Source of the DNA: Arthrobacter sp. TMP15
Lineage (GTDB): Bacteria; Actinomycetota; Actinomycetes; Actinomycetales; Micrococcaceae
Direction of reading: 5' to 3'
Assembly: GCF_039529835.1 (NCBI RefSeq)
Contig: NZ_CP154262.1
Location: forward strand, 2,170,001 to 2,234,000
Length of the DNA: 64,000 bases
Shown here: positions 8,991 to 17,723 of the stretch, one piece after another
How positions within the stretch are numbered: the stretch's first letter is position 1
Layout of the letters: each line of letters opens with the position of its first letter
The notes under the pieces: model-generated
The model's input: the letters and a program-made list of their open reading frames with translations, nothing else
Database searches by the model: none
Told to the model about the DNA's origin: nothing
Translations under genes and position numbers: made by a program

Positions 8991-9350
8991 CCATTTGTGG
9001 CCAACTCCCCTTTTACTCCCCCAATTCGTCAAAATTTTCTCCAAATTCCACTCCCCCTTTTCAAGATGACTAGCTCCCCTTTTTCGCTCCAAGACAGGCA
9101 TTTGCGGCGTCATCCCAGACGATTGCTGGGCCGCTCAGGCGGTCGAAGTACGTATTCAGCTCCGCTGCCGCTGGCCGATCGACGAGACGTGTCGTTGCCC
9201 TGAACCTCTGAGACTCTAGGGTGTTGCAGTTAGGGCACGTTCACCGAGCATTAAGTCGGGCGGGGTAAACGCGAATCTGACGCCCCTGGAAACACGTAGT
9301 TTGGAGAGACTTCCGAAGTTGCCTGCAGATGCTCCGGTGGTGGACCCTTG
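8991..9350. other. Intergenic stretch with a fragment of an open frame
   Basis: No complete gene. A plus-strand frame is open from 9219 to 9384 (reading for example LERLPKLPADAPVVDPWVL) and runs through the left end of the IS30 element to a stop overlapping the transposase start. It lacks a start codon and may be part of a gene cut by the insertion. Confidence 0.3.
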
Positions 9351-10562
9351 GGTTCTTGCGGTGATTGCAACACTTAGTGAATGAGTGTTGCTATGGCGAA
9401 CTATTCAATCCTTTTCCGGCCGGATCTATTGCAGGTCTTTTGGGCAGGGATGCAGGCAGGTGATTTCATCACTGATGCCGTTATTCCGATCAATACCAGT
9501 AGGCGTACCGGGCGCACTGTTCTGGCTAACGCTGGTGGTGTGCGGCCCCGCCGCGGCAGGAATTTAAAGGGCCGTTGCCTGACCTTCACTCAGCGTGAAG
9601 AGATCGCGATTCTCCGTGCCCAGGGACGGTCCTTGAGAGCGATTGGGGAGGTTATTGGCCGGTCTGCCTCGACGGTATCCAGGGAGTTGAGACGCAACAC
9701 GAAACCCGGCACCGCCTACCGGGCAACCTCGGCCCACATGCTCGCCTACGAGCGTGCCAGCCGGCCGAAACCGGCCAAACTCCACACGAACATAGCCCTG
9801 CGTACAGTGGTGGAAGCGGACCTTGCCAAGAAGTATTCACCGGAACAAATCGCAGGACGATTACGCGTCCAGTTCCCCAACGAAGAGGAGATGCGGGTGT
9901 CACCGGAGACTATTTACCAGTCCCTGTACGTCCAGTCCAGGGGCGCCTTGAATCGGGATCTGGTCGCGTGTTTACGCACTGGGCGGGCCGTGCGGCGCCC
10001 CTCCCGCAAGACCGGGCAGCGTAAGAATCGGATCCCGGGAATGATCAATATTTCCCATCGCCCACCCGAAGTGGAAGACCGTGCCGTGCCAGGACATTGG
10101 GAAGGGGATTTGATCATTGGCAAGGGTAACCAGACCGCTATTGGGACCCTGGTGGAACGCAACACCAACTACACGATGCTCGTTCACTTACCCCAGGGGT
10201 ACAAAGCTGAGCAGATGCGGGAGGCATTGACCGCAAAGATCAAAACACTCCCGCAAGCACTGCGACATTCCCTGACCTGGGATCAAGGCATTGAAATGCA
10301 GGACTGGAAAACCGTGAAGATTGATACGGGCATCGAGATCTACTTTTGCGACCCGCATTCGCCCTGGCAGCGTGGTATCAACGAGAACACAAATGGACTG
10401 CTGCGCCAGTATTTCCCCAAAGGCACTGATTTGAGCATCCACAGTGCCCAGGATCTTGACTGGGTCGCCGCTGAACTCAACGACAGACCACGCAAACGAC
10501 TAGAGTTCAAGAAACCGATCGAACTGATCGAACCCCTCCTGTTGCAATGACCGCCAGAATCC
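9351..10562 (+). mobile_element. IS30-family insertion sequence
   Basis: A 1.2-kb element with one transposase gene. The ends are imperfect inverted repeats of about 22 bp: left GGTTCTTGCGGTGATTGCAA (from 9351), right TGTTGCAATGACCGCCAGAA (10540-10559), each extending a little further. In inverse orientation they match at about 20 of 23 positions. I could not define a target-site duplication. The insertion lies 360 bp outside the tRNA boundary. The coding region is intact, so the element may still be mobile. Confidence 0.75.
9381..10550 (+). CDS. IS30-family transposase
   Basis: A full-length 389-residue DDE transposase. Residues 64-105 form the helix-turn-helix region (LTFTQREEIAILRAQG, then IGRSASTVSRELRRN), typical of IS30. 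The catalytic core follows with Asp243 in GHWEGDLI, Asp301 in LTWDQGIEM and Glu335 in RGINENTNGLLRQY. It would bind the terminal repeats and move the element by copy-out or circle intermediates, as known for the family. The annotated ATG is at 9381; a second ATG at 9393 would also serve. The start region forms a short GCAACACT/AGTGTTGC hairpin, which may limit translation. Confidence 0.93.
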   Translation: MSVAMANYSILFRPDLLQVFWAGMQAGDFITDAVIPINTSRRTGRTVLANAGGVRPRRGRNLKGRCLTFTQREEIAILRAQGRSLRAIGEVIGRSASTVSRELRRNTKPGTAYRATSAHMLAYERASRPKPAKLHTNIALRTVVEADLAKKYSPEQIAGRLRVQFPNEEEMRVSPETIYQSLYVQSRGALNRDLVACLRTGRAVRRPSRKTGQRKNRIPGMINISHRPPEVEDRAVPGHWEGDLIIGKGNQTAIGTLVERNTNYTMLVHLPQGYKAEQMREALTAKIKTLPQALRHSLTWDQGIEMQDWKTVKIDTGIEIYFCDPHSPWQRGINENTNGLLRQYFPKGTDLSIHSAQDLDWVAAELNDRPRKRLEFKKPIELIEPLLLQ

Positions 10563-10597
10563 GCCGACCGTCTTACGGGACATCTAAAGGGTAAAGG

Positions 10598-11089
10598 TCA
10601 CTTCGAACGGATGGGACGCTGCAGAATGCGTTCGACGATTTGCTCGGGAGTTTCATCAGCAACAATCCGCATCTCTGATATAAACGAAAGAGGTTGCCAT
10701 CCGTGGTACCAATCGCGCATATCTTTGTCGCTGAATACAGTAGATTGTGACCGCGTCGAATGTCGTTTGACAGTCTCTTCGAAAGCCAGATCAAATGAAT
10801 AAAATCTGGCATCAGAAGTATGCGCTGCCACTCGCGCCAGCATGCCCCCGTATCTGGAGGCGTTAAAGATTCCTTCCAGGATTACGTTGTGTCCACGGTT
10901 CAGACAATGTATGGCAGCAATTTCGAGTAGGTCTGCGTGAGCTAAGCTTTCCTGCTCCCGCTCATGGTAAATAACTCTGCGAAAGTGGTCCTGCTGAAGC
11001 ACCGCTGTAAGTTTCCCAAGTTTGGTTTGCAACATGCGCGCGATCGTGCTTTTTCCTGAGCCTGAATTTCCACGGATTACTACCAACAT
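10598..11089 (-). CDS. Small P-loop kinase-like NTPase
   Basis: A 163-residue cytoplasmic protein with Walker A GNSGSGKST at residues 7-15 and the fold signature of nucleoside or phosphotransferase kinases: QQDHFRR after the first strand, HNVILEGIF as the second acidic strand, and a lid-like basic region (ETVKRHSTRSQS). Such proteins phosphorylate small molecules, for example chloramphenicol-phosphotransferase or zeta-like enzymes, but nothing fixes the substrate. It ends 35 bp from the IS30 element and stands alone. Confidence 0.7.
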   Translation of the reverse strand: MLVVIRGNSGSGKSTIARMLQTKLGKLTAVLQQDHFRRVIYHEREQESLAHADLLEIAAIHCLNRGHNVILEGIFNASRYGGMLARVAAHTSDARFYSFDLAFEETVKRHSTRSQSTVFSDKDMRDWYHGWQPLSFISEMRIVADETPEQIVERILQRPIRSK

Positions 11090-11557
11090 TCACATCACCC
11101 GTATTCCTTAATATCTAAGTATGAAACCGTTACGCATCGCTGCACGCAGATGGCCTCATTCTAGTTCTGGAGCAGTTGACGGTGTCCCACAGATCTTTCG
11201 GTTTAAGACCCCCTGCCCTTGCGGATAATGGCCCGTCGTACGATTTCGATATGTCCAATTCACTTCCTAGTTCTGCTCTAACGTTGACAGTGACCGAGCG
11301 ATTCCTAATCGAATTGGCATGACAGACAATTGCGGCTAACACCGATGCCGAACCCGGTGAAGATGGCGTGCACACAATGGGTACTGCCGTTAGAGCACAG
11401 GACGGACGAATGTTCGCAGGTGTGAACCTCTACCACTTCACTGGTGGCCCCTGCGCTGAACTAGTCGCACTTGGGGCCAACTGATGGGACAGTTCTGGAC
11501 TCCTATTCGGACAGACCCATTGCGTGTAAATCACAGCTGTAAAGGGCGACCTCGACC
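11090..11557. other. Intergenic stretch, nothing supported
   Basis: About 470 bases between the kinase promoter and the end of the LysE gene. Short ORFs on both strands have no recognisable motif or ribosome site. Confidence 0.4.
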
Positions 11558-12205
11558 CTACGGGGCCACAGCGGGGGTGGGGGCATCAATCGCGAACTTT
11601 ACGCCGATTCCACCGAGAAGCGTGCCGGTAACCCACTTCTGCCAGCGCATCCAGGTGGGCTTACGTTGCAGGAATGTGGCAACCGATCCTGCAGCGATAA
11701 TAATCGCAGCATTGACCGCGACTCCGATGAGGATCTGGATCGCGCCGAGCTGAAAGCCCTGCGCGACGATGCTGCCGGCGGCGGGGTCGATGAACTGAGG
11801 GATGAGCGCGAGATAGAGAATCGCGACCTTTGGGTTGAGAAGATTCGTCAGAAGTCCCATGCGAAAGAGCTTACCGAACGAGTCGCGCGGGAGCTCGCTG
11901 GTCTCGAACAGCGCCTTGCCTCCCGGGAGAAGCGTCTTGTAGGCAAGCAAGAGGAGATAGACCGCACCCGCGATCTTCAGTGCGATGAACAGCCACGGGA
12001 CAACGAGGAACACCGCTGCTAACCCGAGGTTAGCCATCACCATGTACACGACGAAACCAATTGCCGTGCCTGAGAGCGACATCATCCCGGCACGCCATCC
12101 CTGGCTAATGCTGCGAGAGACAAGATACATCATGTTCGGCCCGGGGGTCAGGGCAAGACCAAGCTCAATGAGAGCAATGCCGGCCACGGCGGACAACGAG
12201 ATCAT
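11558..12205 (-). CDS. LysE/RhtB family amino-acid exporter
   Basis: A 215-residue inner-membrane protein with six predicted helices and the family signature near the N-terminus (LALTPGPNMMYLVSRSISQG). The LLNPKVAILYLALIPQF segment in the middle is also typical. Members export lysine, arginine, threonine, homoserine or related molecules by proton exchange; the substrate here cannot be read from sequence. The start at 12205 is chosen over 12220 because AAAGGAG lies 6 bases before it. It follows the TetR gene on the same strand, 144 bp downstream, so it may be part of that regulator's target set. Confidence 0.85.
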   Translation of the reverse strand: MISLSAVAGIALIELGLALTPGPNMMYLVSRSISQGWRAGMMSLSGTAIGFVVYMVMANLGLAAVFLVVPWLFIALKIAGAVYLLLLAYKTLLPGGKALFETSELPRDSFGKLFRMGLLTNLLNPKVAILYLALIPQFIDPAAGSIVAQGFQLGAIQILIGVAVNAAIIIAAGSVATFLQRKPTWMRWQKWVTGTLLGGIGVKFAIDAPTPAVAP

Positions 12206-12349
12206 GCACACTCCTTTCATGAGGTGGGTTGGGGGCGAGCATCCTCGTCTTCACTTCGCTTCGCGTTTGCTCGGCGGGACTCCTTACTAGCGGAACATGA
12301 CCTTCATAGAATGTCCGTTTGCGGCACAGACCTGTCCCGCCATGGCCCG

Positions 12350-12931
12350 TCATGGGGTGGAAGCCACAACCTGATCAATGAGGAAAAGCATCGCTGCCCG
12401 AACCATATCCTTATCATCTCCACCGTGAATATCCAGTGCAGCCCGATCAAATGACGCCGACAACAAGTTCGTTAAGGCAGTGACTTGGCGGCCAGGCATT
12501 GCGTCTTCGAGGCCTTCGCGTAGTGATGCAGCGGCACAGCCCTCATCAATTGCGGCCATCCTGACCGCACCGAGCGCTGCCGGGCCTTCGATAAGCAGGA
12601 GGCGAGTCCGTCCCGGATGGGCCATTGCATCGAGGTAGGCGACGCTACCGACTCGTAGAGTATCGATAGGGCTAGCGTTGGCCGGTGCAGCTTTCTCTAT
12701 CTCCTCTGCAACCTGGCGGGCTTCCTCCTCGAGCACTGCATGCAGAACCTCACCCTTGTCCCTGAAATGGTGATACAGCGCGCCTCGGGTCAGTCCCGCA
12801 CGCTTAACCAGCTCTGGCGTGGATGTGGCGGCGAACCCTTTCTCAACGAAAAGCGATCGTGCTGCGACAAGGAGTGTCTGGCGGGTCTGAGCACTGCGCT
12901 GTGCGTTTGTATGAGATTGAACCTTTTGCAT
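12350..12931 (-). CDS. TetR family transcriptional regulator
   Basis: A 193-residue repressor. The N-terminal helix-turn-helix (residues about 14-60: [20 protein letters not shown], then [17 protein letters not shown]) is a textbook TetR domain; the C-terminal half is a ligand-binding helical domain. The ATG abuts a 17-bp palindrome (12932-12948) that also lies 12 bp before the divergent VOC gene, so the protein probably represses both itself and that gene, and perhaps the LysE exporter downstream. The lack of a leader suggests a leaderless transcript. The inducer is unknown. Confidence 0.9.
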   Translation of the reverse strand: MQKVQSHTNAQRSAQTRQTLLVAARSLFVEKGFAATSTPELVKRAGLTRGALYHHFRDKGEVLHAVLEEEARQVAEEIEKAAPANASPIDTLRVGSVAYLDAMAHPGRTRLLLIEGPAALGAVRMAAIDEGCAAASLREGLEDAMPGRQVTALTNLLSASFDRAALDIHGGDDKDMVRAAMLFLIDQVVASTP

Positions 12932-12948
12932 ACATACAGTCTGTATGT
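12932..12948. promoter_or_regulatory. Palindromic TetR operator
   Basis: ACATACAG-T-CTGTATGT, two perfect 8-bp arms around a central base, located between the divergent starts of the TetR (12931) and VOC (12961) genes. Only 29 bp separate the start codons, so operator and both promoters overlap. Confidence 0.7.
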
Positions 12949-12960
12949 TACTTTTCTTGC

Positions 12961-13371
12961 ATGCAAATCATTTCGAGCTCCTATCCCGTAATCATGACCG
13001 ATGATGTGGCTAACACCGCTGCTTTCTATGAGCAGAATTTCGGCTTTGAACAGCTATTTTCGAGCGACTGGTATATCCATCTGCAGCGTGAGGAGCACGC
13101 TTTGGCCGTCTTGGACGGCCAGCATGAGACCGTGCCCGAGGCTTATCGGGGAACAGCTTCCGGTATTCTGCTCAACTTTGAGGTTGACGACGTCGACGCT
13201 ACATATGCAAAGTTCCTTGCCGCAGGCTTGCCGATCATTTCATCACTCCGCGATGAGGACTTTGGGCAGCGGCATTTCATCACCGCAGACCCCAACGGCG
13301 TATTGGTTGATGTAATCACACCGATCCCACCGAGCGCAGAGTTCGAAGCACAGTTCACACAACCGGTCTAA
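12961..13371 (+). CDS. VOC (glyoxalase/bleomycin-resistance) family protein
   Basis: A 136-residue protein with the paired beta-alpha-beta-beta-beta modules of the vicinal oxygen chelate fold: [20 protein letters not shown] at the start, [12 protein letters not shown] in the middle and [14 protein letters not shown] near the end, the last with the usual DPNG turn. Such proteins are small dioxygenases, lyases or drug-binding proteins. The start at 12961 is preferred because upstream codons cross the operator and belong to no family region. Control by the divergent TetR regulator fits a detoxification role; the substrate is unknown. Confidence 0.8.
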   Translation: MQIISSSYPVIMTDDVANTAAFYEQNFGFEQLFSSDWYIHLQREEHALAVLDGQHETVPEAYRGTASGILLNFEVDDVDATYAKFLAAGLPIISSLRDEDFGQRHFITADPNGVLVDVITPIPPSAEFEAQFTQPV

Positions 13372-13748
13372 CGGTCCAGCTCACGTAGGACACTTGTGCA
13401 CACCAACGTGGAGACAGTTGCGTTAGCGGGGCGACAGGCGGTGTGCTTCGTGGGCCACGCGGTGGGAGACCACACCGCGCTGCTCGTCGTGCCTGCGCAC
13501 CCTGAGCTACTGCGCCGCCTCGTAGTCATTGAAGATGAGTTGGCGTCATATGCTCCGTGGCGCACACGCCGTCATCCACGGAAAGTCGCGACGGCACCGC
13601 TACCTATTGCTCCGGCTCAAAGCATCCCGGCAGCGGTATCCCTTACCCGTGCGCACAACAATCCAAATGGCAGCGCTACCGCTCGGAGCGAAACTCGAAC
13701 TCGACACCTTTCTCGCCGTCTTGGATGTGACCGGTAAAGATAGAATTA
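13372..13748 (+). pseudogene. Possible degraded gene with a RidA-like tail
   Basis: No intact gene covers this stretch. Near the end one plus-strand frame (13640-13768) reads VRTTIQMAALPLGAKLELD, reminiscent of the C-terminus of RidA/YjgF proteins (a TTIQVAALP..A.VE pattern). The part before it is in a different frame and not recognisable. A frameshifted relic is possible; the match is short. Confidence 0.25.
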
Positions 13749-14174
13749 CTACGGCAGGCGCGCAATGACCTTAAATCTCTGGAGCACCAGCACAGTGTCG
13801 TCATTGACCGTGAAATGTGGGTCGTTCATTTCATCTCGGAGGTCCCGTGAATGCCAGAACTCCTCGTGACCCGCGCGCCATTGGGCCACGGTAGTGAATC
13901 CCTCACCCTCGTCGATGGCGTGCTGCACATCCACCTCGGCCAGCCGGGCCTGGCGTACTTCCGTCAACTCAATTACGGCCACTGGCGTTCCGACGGAGTC
14001 AATGACCACTTCCCGCAAACCGGCCACGGGCAGCTCTTCCTGATCAATCTCGTACCCGATGAGCAACGCCGTCGTGGAGGTCTTGGAACCGTCCAGAACG
14101 GCTGCCACCAGCTGATCCCGAAGAGGACCAGGGAAAGCAAATTCACACACGGGCAGGGCACTGTAATCGGTCAT
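13749..14174 (-). CDS. ASCH domain protein
   Basis: A 141-residue soluble protein starting at the ATG at 14174 (MTDYSALPV); the longer frame adds 18 residues without family character. Features of the ASCH fold are the N-terminal CEFAFPGPLRDQLVAAVLDG followed by KTSTTAL, the central VIDSVGTPVAVIELTEV strand pair, and the GEGFTTVAQWRAGHEEFW helix. ASCH proteins bind RNA or nucleosides and some hydrolyse modified nucleosides; no specific role can be given. Single gene. Confidence 0.8.
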   Translation of the reverse strand: MTDYSALPVCEFAFPGPLRDQLVAAVLDGSKTSTTALLIGYEIDQEELPVAGLREVVIDSVGTPVAVIELTEVRQARLAEVDVQHAIDEGEGFTTVAQWRAGHEEFWHSRDLRDEMNDPHFTVNDDTVLVLQRFKVIARLP

Positions 14175-14491
14175 AGTGCCAGCGTATCGCCCCGCCAGGC
14201 CCTTGATGGTCCCCCTGAGCCAATTCATCGGCAGGTGCTCGGCGCCTTAGTCCGGCCACAATTCACGGCCCTTAGAGTGTCAACGAGTCATTGTGGCGAA
14301 GCCAGCGGGCACAATACGGCAGCGCGACGGCAAATGGAGTCCTGTCTTACGATTGGCGCTTACAGGCTGCGCCGGTCAGGGGTAGGTCTCCGGAACCGTA
14401 AATCGGTGCGATAACTACGCTCGAAAGTAGTACCTTTCGCGGAGACGAGCCTGCGAAGCGAAAGTCGGGGGTTCCCTCTAGGGTGGGTGAC

Positions 14492-15139
14492 ATGAAGATG
14501 CTGCTGTTATCTCGCTTCATTGGTGCTGTTCCAAAGTTCTTGGGAGGGATGGACGCTGCGACTAGGGCTGCCACACGTATCGCCTATGTTGAAGATGCGG
14601 CCCAACCATTAGGGAACGCTCCTTTTGTGGAGCGGGAACGTGCCCAACTCCGAGATCTCGGCTACACACTCGTTCCGGTGACTATTGGCGAGGGTTCCGG
14701 TGATGATTTTTCCAGCGTTCTTGACGGTGTGGATGCTATATACGTCGCAGGCGGCATGGCCGACCATCTTATGGCTGTTCTGCGTCGCACAGCTACCGAC
14801 ACGATCCTTGCTGAACGGGTTCGGGCGGGATTGCCCTACATCGGGGTCAGTGCCGGGGCGATCATCATGGGAACAAGCATTGACTCGGCGATTGCACTCG
14901 ATGGCCGAACCGAAGGGGTTAGCCTGCACGATTACAGCGGACTCGGACTCGTGGACGCGGTGATTTTGCCCCATGCCGATGGTCTGCTTCCGCCCTATCC
15001 ACCGGTAAGGATCGCTGAGGTAGCCCATGGTCTCAAGGGAACGTCAGGGTTGACGCTGCTAGCCGACGTCGAAGGGCTACTCGTCACGGACAAACAGGCG
15101 AGGCGGGTTGCTTCCCCTGCCACCCACGAAGGACATTAA
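14492..15139 (+). CDS. Peptidase S51-like protein (PepE/cyanophycinase family)
   Basis: A 215-residue class I glutamine-amidotransferase-like protein. The nucleophile elbow GVSAGAIIMG and the preceding YVAGGMADHL turn match S51 peptidases (Asp-dipeptidase PepE, cyanophycinase), where the serine attacks Asp-X bonds. The charge-relay His is probably the one in ILPHADGLLPPY. The ATG at 14492 has AGGG about 9 bases upstream and is preferred to the GTG at 14483. Likely cytoplasmic and monocistronic; the peptide substrate is unknown. Confidence 0.78.
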   Translation: MKMLLLSRFIGAVPKFLGGMDAATRAATRIAYVEDAAQPLGNAPFVERERAQLRDLGYTLVPVTIGEGSGDDFSSVLDGVDAIYVAGGMADHLMAVLRRTATDTILAERVRAGLPYIGVSAGAIIMGTSIDSAIALDGRTEGVSLHDYSGLGLVDAVILPHADGLLPPYPPVRIAEVAHGLKGTSGLTLLADVEGLLVTDKQARRVASPATHEGH

Positions 15140-15262
15140 TCCAGCCACTGCACTCCACGGCAAGTCACCAAAGTGTGCGGCTAGGGTTGTCCGCGAGACA
15201 CGTCAGCGGGAATATCTGCATCGGTTTTCGCTGCTCCTGCGCCCCACTGGCAAACTGATCAA

Positions 15263-15730
15263 ATGACTGTCCAACTAATCCCACTCAGCGCCCAACGATT
15301 CCCTGCCTGGATCGAACGAAGCCGCCATGAATATGAATCCGATCTCATTGCGAGCGGCGAATCCCCGCACGATGCACATAGGCACGCAAAGAAGAGCCTC
15401 GATGCTGCGTTTTCTGAGAACGTTCCAACGATAGATAATGCCGTTTTCGAAGTTCTTGACACTACCGACTCCACCATCGGCTACCTCTGGGTTGGAACGG
15501 ACAGTTCTTTAGATAGCAACTCTTGGTGGGTCTGGGACATCGTCATTGATAATGAGCATCGCGGCAAGGGTCTGGGGAGAGCGACTATGAAACTAGCGGA
15601 GGACTACGCGCGTTCCCACGGCGCCCACACACTTGGACTCAGCGTCTTCGGATTTAACCACGGCGCCCGTGGACTCTACGAATCAATGGGTTACACGACA
15701 GTGAGCACGAAGATGAGTAAACAGCTTTAA
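15263..15730 (+). CDS. GNAT family N-acetyltransferase
   Basis: A 155-residue acetyltransferase. The acetyl-CoA site is clear: WVWDIVIDNEHRGKGLGRATMKLAEDYARSHG, where RGKGLG is the pyrophosphate-binding loop, followed by LGLSVFGFNHGARGLYESMGY, the usual last strand and helix. The N-terminal region is rich in charged residues. It acetylates an amine using acetyl-CoA; the acceptor cannot be told. Stands alone. Confidence 0.87.
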   Translation: MTVQLIPLSAQRFPAWIERSRHEYESDLIASGESPHDAHRHAKKSLDAAFSENVPTIDNAVFEVLDTTDSTIGYLWVGTDSSLDSNSWWVWDIVIDNEHRGKGLGRATMKLAEDYARSHGAHTLGLSVFGFNHGARGLYESMGYTTVSTKMSKQL

Positions 15731-16583
15731 TCCATGGTTCTAATCCACTGAGGCTCCAAAACGACGAATGGGCCGGGCATGTTGTCTTTGAGATTTACAG
15801 GTCAGACTCAGGCGCCCGATACAACAGCGTGGATTAGGTTCAGACCCATCAACGGCTTCTTCGCCTCGTCACACAGTCGCGCCTTCCGAACCACAGAGGG
15901 TTAGGTGACGACCCTGTCGAAGTCCGCCGCACTGTGGATGCCCAGGTCTGCGCCCTTGGGGAAGGACTGGCGTAGTAGTGGCGTGCGGGAAGCTAACCAG
16001 ACCAGTGTCACCTGACGCTGTTTGTTCTCCCAGACTGCCAATTTTTCAGGACGAGGTCGGGGTTGCGTCCCTGTGCAGGGAAGGCCAATGAGCTGGCAAG
16101 TTGGATGAGCTGGTCAACTCGCCAGCTCGTAGTCGAAGGGCATAATCATAGCGTTCAAAAGAGCCTCGTCAGGCGAACTCTATGGGCACGCTTCGCCTTT
16201 GACCTGTAGTTGTTCCGTCCGGCTCTATGATTGCCGCGAGTGACCCTGTCACCAAGCTTCTGGGACCAATGGCTAGACGCGGGCCAAGATGGAAACCAAC
16301 AGTGGCCACAGCCTCATGACACCATCCACCCCCAACGCTGGATTTCCCGGAGCCTGAAACATTCTCACAGCTCCCAACGATCCAACCCAACGATCCAACC
16401 CAACGATCAAACCCAGCACCAAACCCAGCACCATTGGCAAATTTTGGGCAACATGGCCATTTCAAGACCACCTTGATTCCAATCTGGTAACGCAATATTT
16501 TCAGCACCAGCTTCGAACACTTTTCGTGCGAAGCTTGTCTTCCGTACATCACGTACGCATCTACAGTCCTGGAGGAGCTACCG
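15731..16583. other. 850-bp gene-free stretch with hairpin and tandem repeats
   Basis: No supported gene. Contents: a stem-loop of 12 matches out of 13 (16091-16103 with 16114-16126, AGCTGGCAAGTTG versus CAACTCGCCAGCT), a short tandem repeat array (16373-16431) and, before the ECF sigma gene, a ribosome site GGAGGA at about 16571. A minus-strand ORF (16169-16552) is low in complexity because it crosses the repeats. Confidence 0.45.
16373..16431. repeat. Two nested tandem repeats
   Basis: A 13-bp unit CCAACCCAACGAT occurs twice (16382-16394, 16395-16407) after a partial copy, followed directly by a 12-bp unit CAAACCCAGCAC twice (16408-16419, 16420-16431). Both units share a CAA-CCCA core. The array is prone to slippage. 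There are no spacers, so this is not a CRISPR array. Confidence 0.8.
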
Positions 16584-17132
16584 GTGACTCACACCAAGCG
16601 CTACCCCCAAGATCTTCGCCAACTACTGGAACTTGCCAGCGACGGGGATACCCTGGCTTTTGAACATCTTTATGCGCAGACCGCCGGGCACATATACCCG
16701 CTCGTGAGAAGAATACTTAAGAACTCCGCTGACTGTATGCAAACTGTCCAAGACATATACGTGAGAATCTGGGTACACCTCACGGAGTACGACCCAGCCC
16801 AGTCAACCCCGCAAACCTGGATCATGGCCATCGCACACCGCATGGCTGTTGATCGGCTCCGAACAAGCCAAGCAATGCCCATCAACGGAACCGCAGAACG
16901 AGCCCATCCAGTTGTCAGCCACTTATCGGAACGTACCGTTTATCCAGCAATCCCGGCCCTGGCCGACCTGACCACCATCCAAAGCGAAGCAATCTATCTG
17001 GCCTACTTTGAAGGCCGCACCACCGCCGAAATTGCCGCAGCACTCGGCGTGGATCAGGAGCTTGCAAATTTGAACCTCCGCGAAGGACTCCTCAGGGTAA
17101 CGGCCAGATTCAAACGTTCCGGCCTCTCCTAA
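16584..17132 (+). CDS. ECF-type RNA polymerase sigma factor
   Basis: A 182-residue sigma-70 relative with region 2 (residues about 22-90: FEHLYAQTAGHIYPLVRRIL, then VRIWVHLTEYDP..STPQTWIMAIAHRMAVDRLR) and region 4 (about 125-175: TTIQSEAIYLAYFEGRTTAEIAAALGV). The layout is close to SigK-like ECF factors. The GTG start has GGAGGA 7 bases before it. The usual adjacent membrane anti-sigma gene is absent: downstream are a hairpin and then an opposite-strand regulator, so control of its activity is not evident. Region 4 ends in a partly diverged helix (DQELANLNLREGLLRV). Confidence 0.88.
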   Translation: MTHTKRYPQDLRQLLELASDGDTLAFEHLYAQTAGHIYPLVRRILKNSADCMQTVQDIYVRIWVHLTEYDPAQSTPQTWIMAIAHRMAVDRLRTSQAMPINGTAERAHPVVSHLSERTVYPAIPALADLTTIQSEAIYLAYFEGRTTAEIAAALGVDQELANLNLREGLLRVTARFKRSGLS

Positions 17133-17141
17133 AACCGAAAG

Positions 17142-17187
17142 CAACACCTCTGAGAGAGCGTCCCAGTCCCAACCCTCAGAGGTGTTG
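17142..17187 (+). terminator. Hairpin after the ECF sigma gene
   Basis: CAACACCTCTGAG (17142-17154) and CTCAGAGGTGTTG (17175-17187) form a perfect 13-bp stem with a 20-nt loop, starting 10 bases after the sigma-factor stop codon. No T-run follows. Confidence 0.6.
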
Positions 17188-17465
17188 TCCTGGGCAAGGA
17201 CATTGTTCTCACAGTGTCTCTGCGAGCAGCAGGAAAACGGCGCTGGGTAGAGCAAGGGGTCTAGGTAGTGGCGGAAGAGGTAATACACCTAGCCATGCTC
17301 GTCACGATATGCGGCGTTGGAGAGCCAATCGGTGGACGGATGCATGATTTATGATGTTAACGCACTTTTCTTGTCCTATGCTTCTGACGCGGAAGCTCAG
17401 TCAACGCACGCTCCCAATGTCTACTGGCGGATTGCATCAATACCGATTCGAGGCTGCCAGAGGGC

Positions 17466-17723
17466 TTATCGGATATGCACGAGTAACTCGCCCACTTCAC
17501 AATCCAAGGCCGCGCAGATCGCCTGAAGTGTGGAATATCGGATAGCCTTCGCCCTATTGTTCTTAAGTATCGAGAGATTGACAACGCTCACTCCGACGAG
17601 TTCACCAAGCCTGGTCAGCGTCAGCCCGCGGTCGGCGAGCAATTCATCCAGCCGGCAATGGATTCCCGTATTCTCTGCGAGCGCATGCGCCTGCGCTCCA
17701 TACTTTCCAGCAGGGCCGCCCAT
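17466..17723 (-). CDS. Small Xre/Cro-type regulator (YozG-like)
   Basis: An 85-residue DNA-binding protein. Residues 24-83 are a helix-turn-helix of the Cro/CI type (RLDELLADRGLTLTRLGELV, then LSILKNNRAKAIRYSTLQAI and LDCEVGELL). Its start overlaps the stop codon of the DUF2975 gene (TGATG), so the two are translationally coupled. DUF2975 plus this regulator is a widespread pair in Gram-positive bacteria; the regulator probably controls the pair through the repeat upstream. Physiological role unknown. Confidence 0.85.
   Translation of the reverse strand: MGGPAGKYGAQAHALAENTGIHCRLDELLADRGLTLTRLGELVGVSVVNLSILKNNRAKAIRYSTLQAICAALDCEVGELLVHIR

Noticed and set aside
13396-13737. 113-codon plus-strand ORF after the VOC gene
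   Set aside because: Its second half becomes low-complexity Ala/Arg/Thr while the only family-like segment lies in another frame; kept as a possible relic only.
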